Source of the DNA: RPQJ01 sp963732375
GTDB lineage: Bacteria; Pseudomonadota; Gammaproteobacteria; Steroidobacterales; Steroidobacteraceae
Direction: 5' to 3'
DNA length: 64,000 nt
Assembly: GCA_963732375.1 (NCBI GenBank)
Contig: CAVSZE010000002.1
Location: 1-64,000 of the forward strand
Part shown: positions 52,759-62,184 of the stretch, piece by piece
How positions within the stretch are numbered: position 1 is the first letter of the stretch
Layout: each line of letters starts with the position of its first letter
The notes under the pieces: generated by a model
What the model was told of the DNA's origin: nothing
Database searches by the model: none
Seen by the model: only the letters and a program-made list of their open reading frames with translations
Made by a program: the position numbers and the translations under genes

Positions 52759-53673
52759 CTACCAGCTCCCGGACGCGCCGCCGCCGCCGAAGCCGCCTCC
52801 GCCGCCGCTGAAGCCGCCACCTCCGAAGCCTCCGCCACCGAAGCCGCCCGGGAACCCGGTCCCACCGCCGCGGCGGTGGCTGTACCAGCCACGGCCGCCG
52901 GGCCCGCCGCCCATCCCGCCCATCACCGCGAAGATGAACGCGATGACTCCAGCGACCACCGACATCGCGACGATGCCGATGATGAGCCAGGTAATGAAAC
53001 CGACCAGCCCGCCGGTCGCAAGCGCCCCGCCGACTCGGCCGAACAGCCGGCGCAGTATCGAGCCACCTACCAGCGCGAAGACCAGCAGGACGGGCAGCAG
53101 GTTGCCGAGGCCGCTCACCCCATCGCTCGCCGTCCTGTGCCGCACGGGCTCCGGCAGCGGTTCGCCATTGATCACCCCGATAATGCGATCCACGCCGGCG
53201 TCGATGCCGCCGTAGTAGTCACCGCCCCGAAAACTGGGGACGATGACTTCATCGATGATGCGGTTGGCGGTCGCGTCGGGCAGCGCGCCCTCCAGGCCGT
53301 AGCCAACCTCTATACGCACCTTGCGGTCGTCACGCGCGACCAGCAGCAGCGCGCCGTCGTCCACGCCCTTGCGCCCGAGCTTCCAGGCCTCGGCGACGCG
53401 GATGGCGTACTGCTCGATCTCCTCCGGCCGGGTGGTCGGGACGATCAGGACTGCGACCTGGCTGCCCTTCGCCTGCTCGAACGACCTGAGCTTCGAATCG
53501 AGCGCGGCGACCTGTTCGGGCGTGAGCGCGCCGGCGAGGTCGGTGACCGGAGCCGTCAGCGCCGGAACCGGCACCAGCGGCTCGGCGTGGCCGGCGACGG
53601 CGCACAGCGCCAGCGCGGCCGCCAGCGCGGTGATCCCGGCGAAACGCAGCCGGTATCGGGTCAGCGACGACAC
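52759..53673 (-). CDS. TPM-domain membrane protein (YgcG-like), 304 aa
   Basis: Signal peptide (1-30), TPM domain about 40-160 (VTDLAGALTPEQVAALDSKL, GSQVAVLIVPTTRPEEIEQY, GRKGVDDGALLLVARDDRKV, RIEVGYGLEG), two membrane helices (about 200-220 and 240-268) and a Gly/Phe-rich C-terminal tail GGFGGGGFGGGGFSGGG. The layout is the usual YgcG partner of LemA, in the same operon. Confidence 0.9.
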   Translation of the reverse strand: MSSLTRYRLRFAGITALAAALALCAVAGHAEPLVPVPALTAPVTDLAGALTPEQVAALDSKLRSFEQAKGSQVAVLIVPTTRPEEIEQYAIRVAEAWKLGRKGVDDGALLLVARDDRKVRIEVGYGLEGALPDATANRIIDEVIVPSFRGGDYYGGIDAGVDRIIGVINGEPLPEPVRHRTASDGVSGLGNLLPVLLVFALVGGSILRRLFGRVGGALATGGLVGFITWLIIGIVAMSVVAGVIAFIFAVMGGMGGGPGGRGWYSHRRGGGTGFPGGFGGGGFGGGGFSGGGGGFGGGGASGSW

Positions 53674-53713
53674 TTGGGCGTCCGCGCCGGCGAGGTGCCG
53701 GCGCGTCCGGTCC

Positions 53714-54334
53714 TCAGTTCGTCACCGGCGCGGCGCCGGACGCGGGCGGAGCGGGCGTCGCAAAATCCACCGTCGGCGGCTTCGCGATGGCTGCTTCATT
53801 CTCGACGGTGAAGTTCGGCTTGACCTTGTAGCCGAACACCATCGCCGTCAGGTTGGTCGGGAACCTGCGCACCGTCACGTTGAATTCCTGCACCGCCGCG
53901 ATGTAGCGGTTGCGCGCGACGGCGATGCGATTCTCGGTGCCCTCGAGCTGGGCCTGCAGGTCGCGGAAGTTCTGGTCCGACTTGAGCTCGGGGTACTTCT
54001 CAACCACGACCATCAGGCGCGACAGCGCGCTCGACACTTCGCCCTGCGCCGCCTGGAACTGCTGCAGCGAGGCCGGGTCGTTCGCGTCCACCTTGATCTG
54101 CGTGGCCTTGGCCCGCGCCTCGGTCACACCGATCAGCACCGCCTGCTCCTGCGCGGCGAATCCCTTCACCGTGTTGACCAGGTTCGGGATCAGGTCCGCG
54201 CGACGCTGGTACTGGTTGACCACCTCGGACCAGGCCGACTTCACCTGCTCGTCCTGGACCTGGATCGTGTTGTAGCCACAGGCAGAGAGCAGCATGCCCA
54301 TCGCGGCGACTGCGGCAATCCTGAAAATACGCAT
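53714..54334 (-). CDS. LemA family lipoprotein
   Basis: 206 residues. Lipobox MLLSAC (Cys19), then LemA fold: KSAWSEVVNQYQRRADLIPN, LVNTVKGFAAQEQAVLIGV, RLMVVVEKYPELKSDQNF. LemA proteins are all-helical membrane proteins of unknown role, usually next to TPM genes as here. ATG preceded by a strong AGGAGGA site. Confidence 0.9.
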   Translation of the reverse strand: MRIFRIAAVAAMGMLLSACGYNTIQVQDEQVKSAWSEVVNQYQRRADLIPNLVNTVKGFAAQEQAVLIGVTEARAKATQIKVDANDPASLQQFQAAQGEVSSALSRLMVVVEKYPELKSDQNFRDLQAQLEGTENRIAVARNRYIAAVQEFNVTVRRFPTNLTAMVFGYKVKPNFTVENEAAIAKPPTVDFATPAPPASGAAPVTN

Positions 54335-54427
54335 CGTTCATCCTCCTGCGCTACCCGAGTGGGCACGCGTACCGGACATTATGGGGCGGGCCGGTCAAAT
54401 CTCCATGGCCGGCGCCGCCCCGGGGGA

Positions 54428-56533
54428 TCACCAGATCTTGACCATCTCATCAGGCGGCAGGTACAGCCTGTCGCCGGGCTTCACGTCGAACGACCTGTCG
54501 AACGACGGCATGTTGCGCACCACGCCGTTCACGCGGTACTCGGACGGGCTGTGCGGATCGGTGAGCAGGCGCTTGCGCAATTCGTCCTCGCGGTACTTGC
54601 GGGCCCAGACCTGCGCCCAGCCGATGAAGAAGCGCTGGTCGCCGGTGAAACCGTCGAGCACCGGCGCCTCGGTGCCCGCGAGTGAGCGGCGGTAGGCCCT
54701 GTAGGACACCGACAGCCCGGACACGTCGCCGATATTCTCGCCCATCGTGAGCTTGCCGTTCAGGTTCATGCCCGGGATCGGGCTGAATGCCGAGTACTGG
54801 CCATCGAGCACGCTGGTCTGCTCGCGGAACTTGGTGTCGTCGTCCGCCTTCCACCAGTCGCGCAGGACTCCGTCGCCGTCGAACTGACGGCCCTGGTCGT
54901 CGAACCCGTGGCTCACCTCGTGCCCGATGACCGCACCGATGCCGCCGTAGTTGACGGCGTTGTCGGCCTTCGCGTCGAAGAACGGCGGCTGCAGGATCGC
55001 GGCGGGGAACACGATCTCGTTGGCGAGCGGGTTGTAGTAGGCGTTCACCGTCTGCGGTGTCATGCCCCACTCGGACTTGTCCACCGGCTTGCCCAGCTTG
55101 GCGAACTCGATACGCCGGTTGGCCTCGCGCGTGCGCATGACATTGCCGATCAGGTCGTCGCGGTGGATGGTTGCGTCGGGTTTCGGCTGCCACTTGTCCG
55201 GATAGCCGATCTTGACCGTAATCTTGGCGAGCTTGTCGTGCGCAGCCTGCTTGGTCTCCGGTCCCATCCAGGCGAGCTGGTCGATCGACTCGCCGAAAGT
55301 AGTAAGCAGGTTGGAGACCAGCATCTGCATCTGCGCCTTGGACTCCGCCGGGAAAAACTCGGCGACGTAAAGTCGCCCGAGCATTTCGCCCATGACGAAT
55401 TCGATCTGCTGGATGCCGCGCTTCCAGCGCGGCCGCATTTCCTCGACGCCTGTCAGCGTGGTCTCGCGGAACGCGAATGCCGTCGCGGCGTACTTGCCGC
55501 CCATCAGCGGCGCGTAGTCGTCGGTGACGTGGACGCGGAGATAGTCCTTCCAGGTCGCGAGCGGGACCTCGCGGACCGCGGCGGCCATTTCCTTGATGTA
55601 GCTCGGCTGCCCCACGACCAGTGTCGTCGCCTCCGGCAGGCCTGCGGCCGACAGCCAGGCCTTCCAATCAAAGCCGGGCGCAAGCTTGGACGCCGCAGCA
55701 AGGTCCATCGGGTTGTAACCCTTTACCGGATCGCGCAGCTCGACTTTGGTCCACTGCGCCTTCGCCAGCCGCTTCTCGAGCGCGACGACGCGCTTGGCCG
55801 CCGCAGCGGCGTCCGGGCGACCGCCCATCGCGAGCAGGTCCCGCGCGTAGTCCTGGTACTTGCCGCGGACCTCGGCGAAGCGCCCCTCTTCCTCCAGGTA
55901 ATAGTCGCGATCTGGCATGCCGAGCCCGAACTGGTAGATGTGCAGCGAGTTGACGTCGGGGTTCTTCTCGTCGGGCATCACGATCGCGAGCAGCGGCGCG
56001 GCAGTCCCGAATGCGTCGATGCCCGGCGGCCCGGCGACAAACCGCTGCTGCGCGCGCCCGAAATAGGCGATGAGTGCGGCGTGATCGCGTATGCCGTCGA
56101 TCACCGCGAGTTCCGCCTGCAGCGCGGCGGGACCCTTGGCCTCGGCAGTGGCCTCGTCCATGTAGCTGGCGTACAGGTCGCCGATCATCTGCGAGTCGCT
56201 GCCGGCTGCGCCGGGCGAAGCGGCCGCACGCTCGACGATGCCCTTCAGGTTCTTTTCGACCTCATCGGCCAGCATGCCGAAAGTGCCGTAATTGGACCTG
56301 TCCGGCGGAATCTGTGTCTTCTCGAGCCAGGTGCCGTTCACGAACCGGTAGAAATCGTCCTCGGGACGGACACTACGGTCGAAATTGGCGAGGATCACGC
56401 CCGACTCCAGCGCCGGGACCTCGGGCAACGCGGCCACGGGGGCCGGCTTCGAGGGCGCCTCGGTGGCAGCGGGCGGCGAGCCCGCGCAGGCGGTCAGGGT
56501 GAGCAGGCAGGCGACTGGCAAGGACCAACGCAT
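54428..56533 (-). CDS. M13 family metallopeptidase (PepO-like lipoprotein)
   Basis: 701 residues. Lipobox LTAC in the signal, then the neprilysin fold: VNAYYNPLANEIVFPAAILQ, zinc-binding HEVSHGFDD (His538, His542), MGENIGDVSGLSVSYRAYRR (zinc-ligand Glu), and the C-terminal VRNMPSFDRSFDVKPGDRLY. A periplasmic oligopeptidase. Same strand as lemA, 93 bp upstream of it. Confidence 0.93.
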   Translation of the reverse strand: MRWSLPVACLLTLTACAGSPPAATEAPSKPAPVAALPEVPALESGVILANFDRSVRPEDDFYRFVNGTWLEKTQIPPDRSNYGTFGMLADEVEKNLKGIVERAAASPGAAGSDSQMIGDLYASYMDEATAEAKGPAALQAELAVIDGIRDHAALIAYFGRAQQRFVAGPPGIDAFGTAAPLLAIVMPDEKNPDVNSLHIYQFGLGMPDRDYYLEEEGRFAEVRGKYQDYARDLLAMGGRPDAAAAAKRVVALEKRLAKAQWTKVELRDPVKGYNPMDLAAASKLAPGFDWKAWLSAAGLPEATTLVVGQPSYIKEMAAAVREVPLATWKDYLRVHVTDDYAPLMGGKYAATAFAFRETTLTGVEEMRPRWKRGIQQIEFVMGEMLGRLYVAEFFPAESKAQMQMLVSNLLTTFGESIDQLAWMGPETKQAAHDKLAKITVKIGYPDKWQPKPDATIHRDDLIGNVMRTREANRRIEFAKLGKPVDKSEWGMTPQTVNAYYNPLANEIVFPAAILQPPFFDAKADNAVNYGGIGAVIGHEVSHGFDDQGRQFDGDGVLRDWWKADDDTKFREQTSVLDGQYSAFSPIPGMNLNGKLTMGENIGDVSGLSVSYRAYRRSLAGTEAPVLDGFTGDQRFFIGWAQVWARKYREDELRKRLLTDPHSPSEYRVNGVVRNMPSFDRSFDVKPGDRLYLPPDEMVKIW

Positions 56534-56603
56534 GGGTCATGTCTCCATGTGAGACCGCGCCCGACTGGTCGGACCCGGCGGAAGGGCGCGAATTATAGAT
56601 TAA

Positions 56604-57365
56604 TCAGGCGACGCCGACCCGCATGTGGACCGGCCAGCGCAGCCTGCGGATTCCGGCCCCGCCCCAGGCCGACTCGAGGGGCAAGCGCAGTGCTTGCAGC
56701 GGATCGTGGTGGTGGTGGTCCTTGTAGCGCTGTACGGCCGACCAGGACGCAAGGTAGCCAAGGACTCGCTCCAGGTCCCACGTGGTCTCGAGCGCGAACG
56801 CCGGGGCCGCCACCTCGGGCCACGGAAACGGCAGCGTCCGGTAGTCCAGCTCGACGTAGCGTCGTTCGGGTGGCCAGAAAGCGCCGACGATGTTCTCGTA
56901 GAAGTCATCGATCACCGCGTCCACTGCCTGTGAAATTCCGCTGTCGGCGTCGTCCAGGCGGAATTTCCCGTAGGTCCAGGCAGCCACGACCCCGCCGGGC
57001 ACAAGCACGCGTCGGCACTCCGCGTGAAATCGCCCGAAATCGAACCAGTGCGCGGCCTGCGCCGCAGTGACCAGCGATACGGAGCGGTCGCGGATCGGCA
57101 AACGCTCGGCGAGCGCAGTCACGTACGCGACGTTCGGCCTCGGCGCCGCGCTGCGCAGCTGCTCTAGACTACCGTCGACTGCAACGACCGAATCGAACCG
57201 GCCGGCGAGCGCAAGCGCGGCCTGCCCATTGCCGGTCGCGCAGTCCACGACCAAGTGCCGATCTGGTGCCTGCGAAGCAATCCAATCGATCAGTTCCGTC
57301 GGATAAACAGGACGATAGCGGCTGTAGGCTGCCGACTGGCGGGAAAAATGATCCTTGAAGGCCAT
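56604..57365 (-). CDS. SAM-dependent methyltransferase
   Basis: 253 residues. N-terminus MAFKDHFSRQSAAYSRYRPV, SAM-binding LVVDCATGNGQAALALAGRF, VVAVDGSLEQLRSA, and VTAAQAAHWFDFGRFHAECR, the pattern of small-molecule methyltransferases such as the TmT/BioC-like group. Start at 57365 follows homologous N-termini. Divergent from DUF2721. Substrate unknown. Confidence 0.85.
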   Translation of the reverse strand: MAFKDHFSRQSAAYSRYRPVYPTELIDWIASQAPDRHLVVDCATGNGQAALALAGRFDSVVAVDGSLEQLRSAAPRPNVAYVTALAERLPIRDRSVSLVTAAQAAHWFDFGRFHAECRRVLVPGGVVAAWTYGKFRLDDADSGISQAVDAVIDDFYENIVGAFWPPERRYVELDYRTLPFPWPEVAAPAFALETTWDLERVLGYLASWSAVQRYKDHHHHDPLQALRLPLESAWGGAGIRRLRWPVHMRVGVA

Positions 57366-57446
57366 GTCGTTGTCCGGCGGCCATGGTGCGCGAGCGTCCA
57401 GCCGCGGCGCAACCCGGACCCGCCCGGAGGCATAGAATCCGCCACC

Positions 57447-57911
57447 ATGAACGGCATACAGATCGTCGACATCGCGCACGCGATCCAGCTTGCGCTGGCG
57501 CCCGTATTCCTGCTGTCGGGCATCGGCGTGATGCTGGGCGTGCTCACCAACCGGCTCGCACGCACCGTGGACCGTGCCCGCAAGGTCGAGGAGAGCCTGC
57601 GGGAGGCGACGGCCCCCGACATCCCGGAGGCACTCGCCCAGTTGCTCGTCGCGTCGCGCCGCGCCAGGTTCATCAACGTCTCGATCACGCTGTGCACTAT
57701 TGCCGCGCTGCTGGTCGCGATGGTGGTCGCGCTGCTGTTCTCGAGCACCTTCGTGCCGATCAACCTGGCAGCCTACGTCGCCGCGCTGTTCGTGGCCGCG
57801 ATGGTCGCGCTGGTCGGGGCGCTGCTCAGTTTCCTGGTCGAGATCCGCATAGCAACGGCGGCGCTACGTATCGGCAGCAATATCGCAACGCTGCGCGTCG
57901 ACGCGAAATGA
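57447..57911 (+). CDS. DUF2721 membrane protein, 154 aa
   Basis: Three hydrophobic segments: QLALAPVFLLSGIGVMLGVL, ITLCTIAALLVAMVVALLFS, and LAAYVAALFVAAMVALVGAL. Between them the charged motif NRLARTVDRARKVEESLREA is typical of DUF2721 proteins. Function unknown. The hairpin at 57928 follows its stop. Confidence 0.85.
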   Translation: MNGIQIVDIAHAIQLALAPVFLLSGIGVMLGVLTNRLARTVDRARKVEESLREATAPDIPEALAQLLVASRRARFINVSITLCTIAALLVAMVVALLFSSTFVPINLAAYVAALFVAAMVALVGALLSFLVEIRIATAALRIGSNIATLRVDAK

Positions 57912-57920
57912 ACGCCAGAG

Positions 57921-57948
57921 AAAAAAACCCCGGGTTTGTGGCCCGGGG
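57921..57948 (-). terminator. Rho-independent terminator (minus strand)
   Basis: Stem CCCCGGG / CCCGGGG with a 7-nt loop; seven A on its left give a U7 tract on the minus strand. It would end the transcript of the 65-aa gene at 58010-58207 and may partly stop DUF2721 transcription. Confidence 0.8.
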
Positions 57949-58009
57949 TCGAATAGCGGACTTTGGTCGAAGGGAAGGGGAAAGTCCGCCAGGGGATCGA
58001 TTCAGTTCG

Positions 58010-58207
58010 TCAGTGCAATCGCGACCACTGCAGCACTTTGACCTCGCGCGCAGCGATTCCCATGTTGTGCGCGATGATGCGCGACGCCTCGCGGAGCTCC
58101 CGGCCGGGCTTCGGCAGGCCATCGAGCTCGACGACGCCGCGGTACTCCTGCAGGCCACGCGGGTCCGGCTCGTCCACCAGGAAGTGCGCGTAGTACTTGT
58201 TGCTCAT
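58010..58207 (-). CDS. Small conserved-looking hypothetical protein, 65 aa
   Basis: A short soluble protein starting MSNKYYAHFLVDEPDPRGLQ and ending REVKVLQWSRLH. No signal or membrane segment. Evidence that it is real: a good terminator with a U-tract 60 bp downstream in the same direction, an ordinary start, and no competing gene. Family not recognised. Divergent from greB across 96 bp. Confidence 0.6.
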   Translation of the reverse strand: MSNKYYAHFLVDEPDPRGLQEYRGVVELDGLPKPGRELREASRIIAHNMGIAAREVKVLQWSRLH

Positions 58208-58303
58208 GGCACGGGACGCTACTGATGCAGCTGCGACGAAACCGTGATCCGTCGCACATCCCGGGCCGGGCGCCGCGTCCCGGAGTCGCGTGAGGCGGGA
58301 AAC

Positions 58304-58822
<519 letters not shown>

Positions 58823-58951
58823 TCAGCCTCTCTCGGAGTGGTCTGGCGGCTCGACCGCGGGCAACGCCGCCCCGCTCCGGTCCGCCGATCGCGCGCGGCT
58901 GACGAACAGCAGCATCGAGCCGCAACGGCTGCAGGAACTGCCCGCCGTCAC
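58823..58951 (-). CDS. Possible 42-aa CxxC microprotein
   Basis: Starts at a GTG overlapping the hss stop codon (GTGTGA) and encodes MTAGSSCSRCGSMLLFVSRA then a short tail to a TGA at 58823. CSRCG could bind zinc, and translation may be coupled to hss. No ribosome-binding site of its own and no recognised family; it could be random. Confidence 0.2.
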   Translation of the reverse strand: MTAGSSCSRCGSMLLFVSRARSADRSGAALPAVEPPDHSERG

Positions 58952-60366
58952 ACGACCCGGACGTTCTTGAACTGCCAGGGATCGGTCTGGTCGATGTCTT
59001 CCGGGAACAGGCGCGCGCGATCCACCAGCGGATGCCACTCCGTGTATTCGCCCACGACGGACCCGAGGTACGGACGGCAGATGTCGAGGATGCGCCGGAA
59101 GTCGAGATCTTCCGGCTCGACGACCCCCTCGTTGGGGTTTTCCATCGCCCAGACGAGCCCGGCGAGCACCGACACCGCCACCTGCATCGACGTGGCATTG
59201 TTGTGCGGGCAGAGCTCCCGGGCCTCCTGCACGGACAACTGCGAGCCGTACCAGTAGGCATTCTTCTTGTGCCCCGCAAGCAGCACGCCGAGTTCGTCCC
59301 TGCCCGTCACGATCTCTTCCGCCATGATTCGCTTGCGCTCCTGGACCAGCCAGTTGCGGCCCGCGAGTTCGTGCACGGACAGCACCGCGTCGTTGCAGGG
59401 GTGGTAGGCGTAATGCACCGTCGGCCGGTACTCGACCTTCTCGCCCTTCTTCACGGTAAGGTAGTCGGAAATCGAGATCGCCTCGCTGTGCGTGATCAGG
59501 AACCCGTGGATCTGCCGCGCCAGCGGCGTCCAGGTGCGCACACGCGTCGCGGCGCCAGGCTGCATCAGGTAGATGGCGCTGCCTCGGCCGAAGTCATGCT
59601 TCTTACCGTCGCGCGGCCAGTTCTTCTCGTGCGAGCCCCAGCCGAGTTCGGCTGGCTGGCACCCCTCGCCGGTGAACCCGTCAACCGACCACGTGTTGAC
59701 GAACTCGCCCTGTTCCTTGGCACGCGAACCCACCTGGGTGTCGCGCTCGGCGACGTGTATCACCTTGACGCCGAGCTGCTGTGCGAGTTGTGCCCAGGCC
59801 TCACGGGAAGCCGGCTCCTCGCGCTCGAGCCCGGTGTCGGCCGCGATGTTGAGCAGCGCCTGCTTGACGAGGTGCGAAACGAGGCCGGGATTCGCGCCAT
59901 GTGTAATCACGGCGGTCGGCGCCTGGACCTTCGCATTACGCAGCGCCAGCGCGGTCTCGCGCAGGGCATAGTTCGTACGGCGCGCCGGAGGGGCCGTCAG
60001 GTCCATGTACCCGCCGGCCCACGGCTCGATGCAGGTGTCCAGGTAAAGCGACCCCTGCTCCCAGCAGAACTGGATCAGCGCGACGCTGGATACGTCCACC
60101 GACAGGTTGAGCAGGAAGTCGCCGCGGCCCACCAGCGGGTCGAGCACTTTCTTGAAATTCTCGCGCGTGAGCGACTGCCTGACGAACCGCGCCCCGTACT
60201 CCGCCGCGACCTTCTCGCCCGCATCGTCCTTGGTGACGATCGTGACCTGGTCCGGCTTGATGGCCAGGTGACGGAAAATCAGCGGCAGGACACCCTGGCC
60301 GATGCTGCCGAATCCGACCATCACCAGTCGCCCCGGGAAAGTGACATGTATGGGGTAATTGCTCAT
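58948..60366 (-). CDS. hss: Homospermidine synthase
   Basis: 472 residues. NAD-dependent enzyme that makes homospermidine from two putrescines (or putrescine plus spermidine). Seen: Rossmann N-terminus GRLVMVGFGSIGQGVLPLIF, LNLSVDVSSVALIQFCWEQG, LYLDTCIEPWAGGY, and SYLTVKKGEK-like region VEYRPTVHYAYHPCNDAVLS. Convergent with greB. Its polyamine substrate can come from SpeA, whose gene begins at 62185. Confidence 0.93.
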   Translation of the reverse strand: MSNYPIHVTFPGRLVMVGFGSIGQGVLPLIFRHLAIKPDQVTIVTKDDAGEKVAAEYGARFVRQSLTRENFKKVLDPLVGRGDFLLNLSVDVSSVALIQFCWEQGSLYLDTCIEPWAGGYMDLTAPPARRTNYALRETALALRNAKVQAPTAVITHGANPGLVSHLVKQALLNIAADTGLEREEPASREAWAQLAQQLGVKVIHVAERDTQVGSRAKEQGEFVNTWSVDGFTGEGCQPAELGWGSHEKNWPRDGKKHDFGRGSAIYLMQPGAATRVRTWTPLARQIHGFLITHSEAISISDYLTVKKGEKVEYRPTVHYAYHPCNDAVLSVHELAGRNWLVQERKRIMAEEIVTGRDELGVLLAGHKKNAYWYGSQLSVQEARELCPHNNATSMQVAVSVLAGLVWAMENPNEGVVEPEDLDFRRILDICRPYLGSVVGEYTEWHPLVDRARLFPEDIDQTDPWQFKNVRVV

Positions 60367-60484
60367 GACGACACCAGGGATTGCTCGAAGGAAATTGAAT
60401 GCGGCGGCAGTGAATGCGGCGGCAACGATAGTTTACCGATTATTCACCGTGGGTCACGCGCCGGTGGCCGGCGAGCAGCAGCCG

Positions 60485-61162
60485 TCAGTCCCTCGGCGCG
60501 CCATCGCGCCAGTGCGGCGGAAAGGTGCGGTCGAAGCCGGGCAGCGACTCCATGCGTGAGATCCAGCGCGAGATCGCCGGATACGTGGTCTCCATCGGAA
60601 GGAACCGCGACCGAAGATCGCCCATCTCACGCTTCTCCATGGCGCGCAGCAGGAGCATGATGCCGGGAAATACCACCATGTCCGCGGCAGACACGTGTTC
60701 GCCGACCAGCCACTCCGACTTGCTGAGCCGCCCCTCGATCGTCCGGGCCTCGCCTGCGACCAGGTGCGTGGCGCGCGTGACTTCTTCCATGCGTGCGTCC
60801 ATCTGGCCCAGGAAAGCGGCCGAAACAATTTCCATCAGATGCGCTTCCGCATAAACCTGGTACTCGCTGATCACGCGCATGATCGTTCCGGCTTCCTCGG
60901 GCGTGCGGCCGAAGATCGGCGGCTCGGGATACTTCCGGTCGAGATACAGCAGGCAGGCCAGCGACTCGAACACGACGAAGTCGCCGTCCTTGAGCACCGG
61001 CACGCGGCCACGAGGGTTCATGCGCAGCATCTGCGGCGACTTGTGCTCCTGCTTGGAGAACTGCAGCAGGTGGGACTCGTAGGAAAGTCGCTTGAACTCG
61101 AGCGCCAGTTGGACGCGCCAGGAGTACGGGCTGCCGCTGCCCCAGTAAAGCTCCATCGTCAT
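60485..61162 (-). CDS. Glutathione S-transferase
   Basis: 225 residues. Thioredoxin-like N-terminal domain with MELYWGSGSPYSWRVQLALE (catalytic Ser/Tyr region) and the glutathione-binding NPRGRVPVLKDGDFVVFESL; all-helical C-terminal domain with LVGEHVSAADMVVFPGIMLL. Substrate unknown. Start ATG 61162 or 61156. It lies 94 bp from the divergent sulfurtransferase. Confidence 0.9.
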   Translation of the reverse strand: MTMELYWGSGSPYSWRVQLALEFKRLSYESHLLQFSKQEHKSPQMLRMNPRGRVPVLKDGDFVVFESLACLLYLDRKYPEPPIFGRTPEEAGTIMRVISEYQVYAEAHLMEIVSAAFLGQMDARMEEVTRATHLVAGEARTIEGRLSKSEWLVGEHVSAADMVVFPGIMLLLRAMEKREMGDLRSRFLPMETTYPAISRWISRMESLPGFDRTFPPHWRDGAPRD

Positions 61163-61257
61163 AGCGCGTCCTCCCCGCCCTCGCCTGCCCGAGTCGGCAT
61201 GGCTCCCGGATTGTACTGGTGGCTGCCGGGCGGGGATATCGGGCAGCAGGAGGCGCC

Positions 61258-62106
61258 GTGGGAACGCTGATCCAGGCAGAGGAACTTGGCCAGCGGCTCG
61301 AGGAACGGGTTGTCCGTGTGCTCGACTGCCGCTTCGATCTCGCGCGGCCGGACGCGGGACGCGAGGCGTACTCGACAAGCCACATACCGGGCGCCGCGTA
61401 CGCGGACCTGAATCGGGACCTGTCCGCGCCGCAGACGCCGCACTCCGGGCGACACCCTCTGCCGACACCTGCTGCATTCGCGGAGCGGCTGCGCGCGTTC
61501 GGCGTAAATCGCGACTCGGTGGTCGTGGCCTACGACGCCGGCAATGGCATGTACGCCTCGCGCCTGTGGTGGATGCTCCGCTGGCTCGGACACGATGCCG
61601 TGTACGTGCTGGACGGTGGCCTGCGGCGCTGGGCCGCACTGGGACTGCCGGTCGACGCGCTGGTGCCGGAGTTCAGTCCGGGGAATTTCAGCGCGAGCCC
61701 CCGGCCCGACATGCAGATAGACGCGGCCGGTGTGCTGGCGCGGCTGGCGGATTCTTCCTCCCGCCTGCTCGACGCTCGAGCGCCGGAACGTTACCGCGGC
61801 GAGGTCGAGCCGATCGACGCGGTGGCGGGACACGTTCCCGGCGCGGTAAACCACCCGTTCACGACCAGTGTCGGCGAGGACGACAGGCTGCTGCCGCCCG
61901 CCGAGCTGCGCGCCGCATTCGCGCGCCGGATCGACGGCGTGCCGGCCGACCGGGCGATCGCGATGTGCGGCTCGGGCGTGACCGCCTGCCACCTGTTGCT
62001 CGCGATGGAGCACGCCGGCCTTCCCGGCGCCCGGCTCTACCCGGGCTCCTGGAGCGAGTGGTCGCGGGATCCGTCGCGGCCGGTTGCGCGCGGCACGGCG
62101 CCCTGA
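61258..62106 (+). CDS. sseA: 3-mercaptopyruvate sulfurtransferase (SseA type)
   Basis: 282 residues, two rhodanese domains. The active-site loop CGSGVTACHLLLAMEHAGLP is the CGSGVTA motif of mercaptopyruvate sulfurtransferases, not the CRKGVT of rhodaneses. Other parts: HIPGAAYADLNRDLSAPQTP, LVDAR-like LLDARAPERYRGEVEPIDAV and GHVPGAVNHPF. GTG 61258 is fixed by a perfect AGGAGG at 61248-61253. Confidence 0.93.
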   Translation: MGTLIQAEELGQRLEERVVRVLDCRFDLARPDAGREAYSTSHIPGAAYADLNRDLSAPQTPHSGRHPLPTPAAFAERLRAFGVNRDSVVVAYDAGNGMYASRLWWMLRWLGHDAVYVLDGGLRRWAALGLPVDALVPEFSPGNFSASPRPDMQIDAAGVLARLADSSSRLLDARAPERYRGEVEPIDAVAGHVPGAVNHPFTTSVGEDDRLLPPAELRAAFARRIDGVPADRAIAMCGSGVTACHLLLAMEHAGLPGARLYPGSWSEWSRDPSRPVARGTAP

Positions 62107-62184
62107 GCATGCCCGCCGGCATTGCGCGCGCGCGCGCTTCTGCTATGGTGCGCGCCTCATTTTTCGCCTGCCCCGGAGCCGCGA

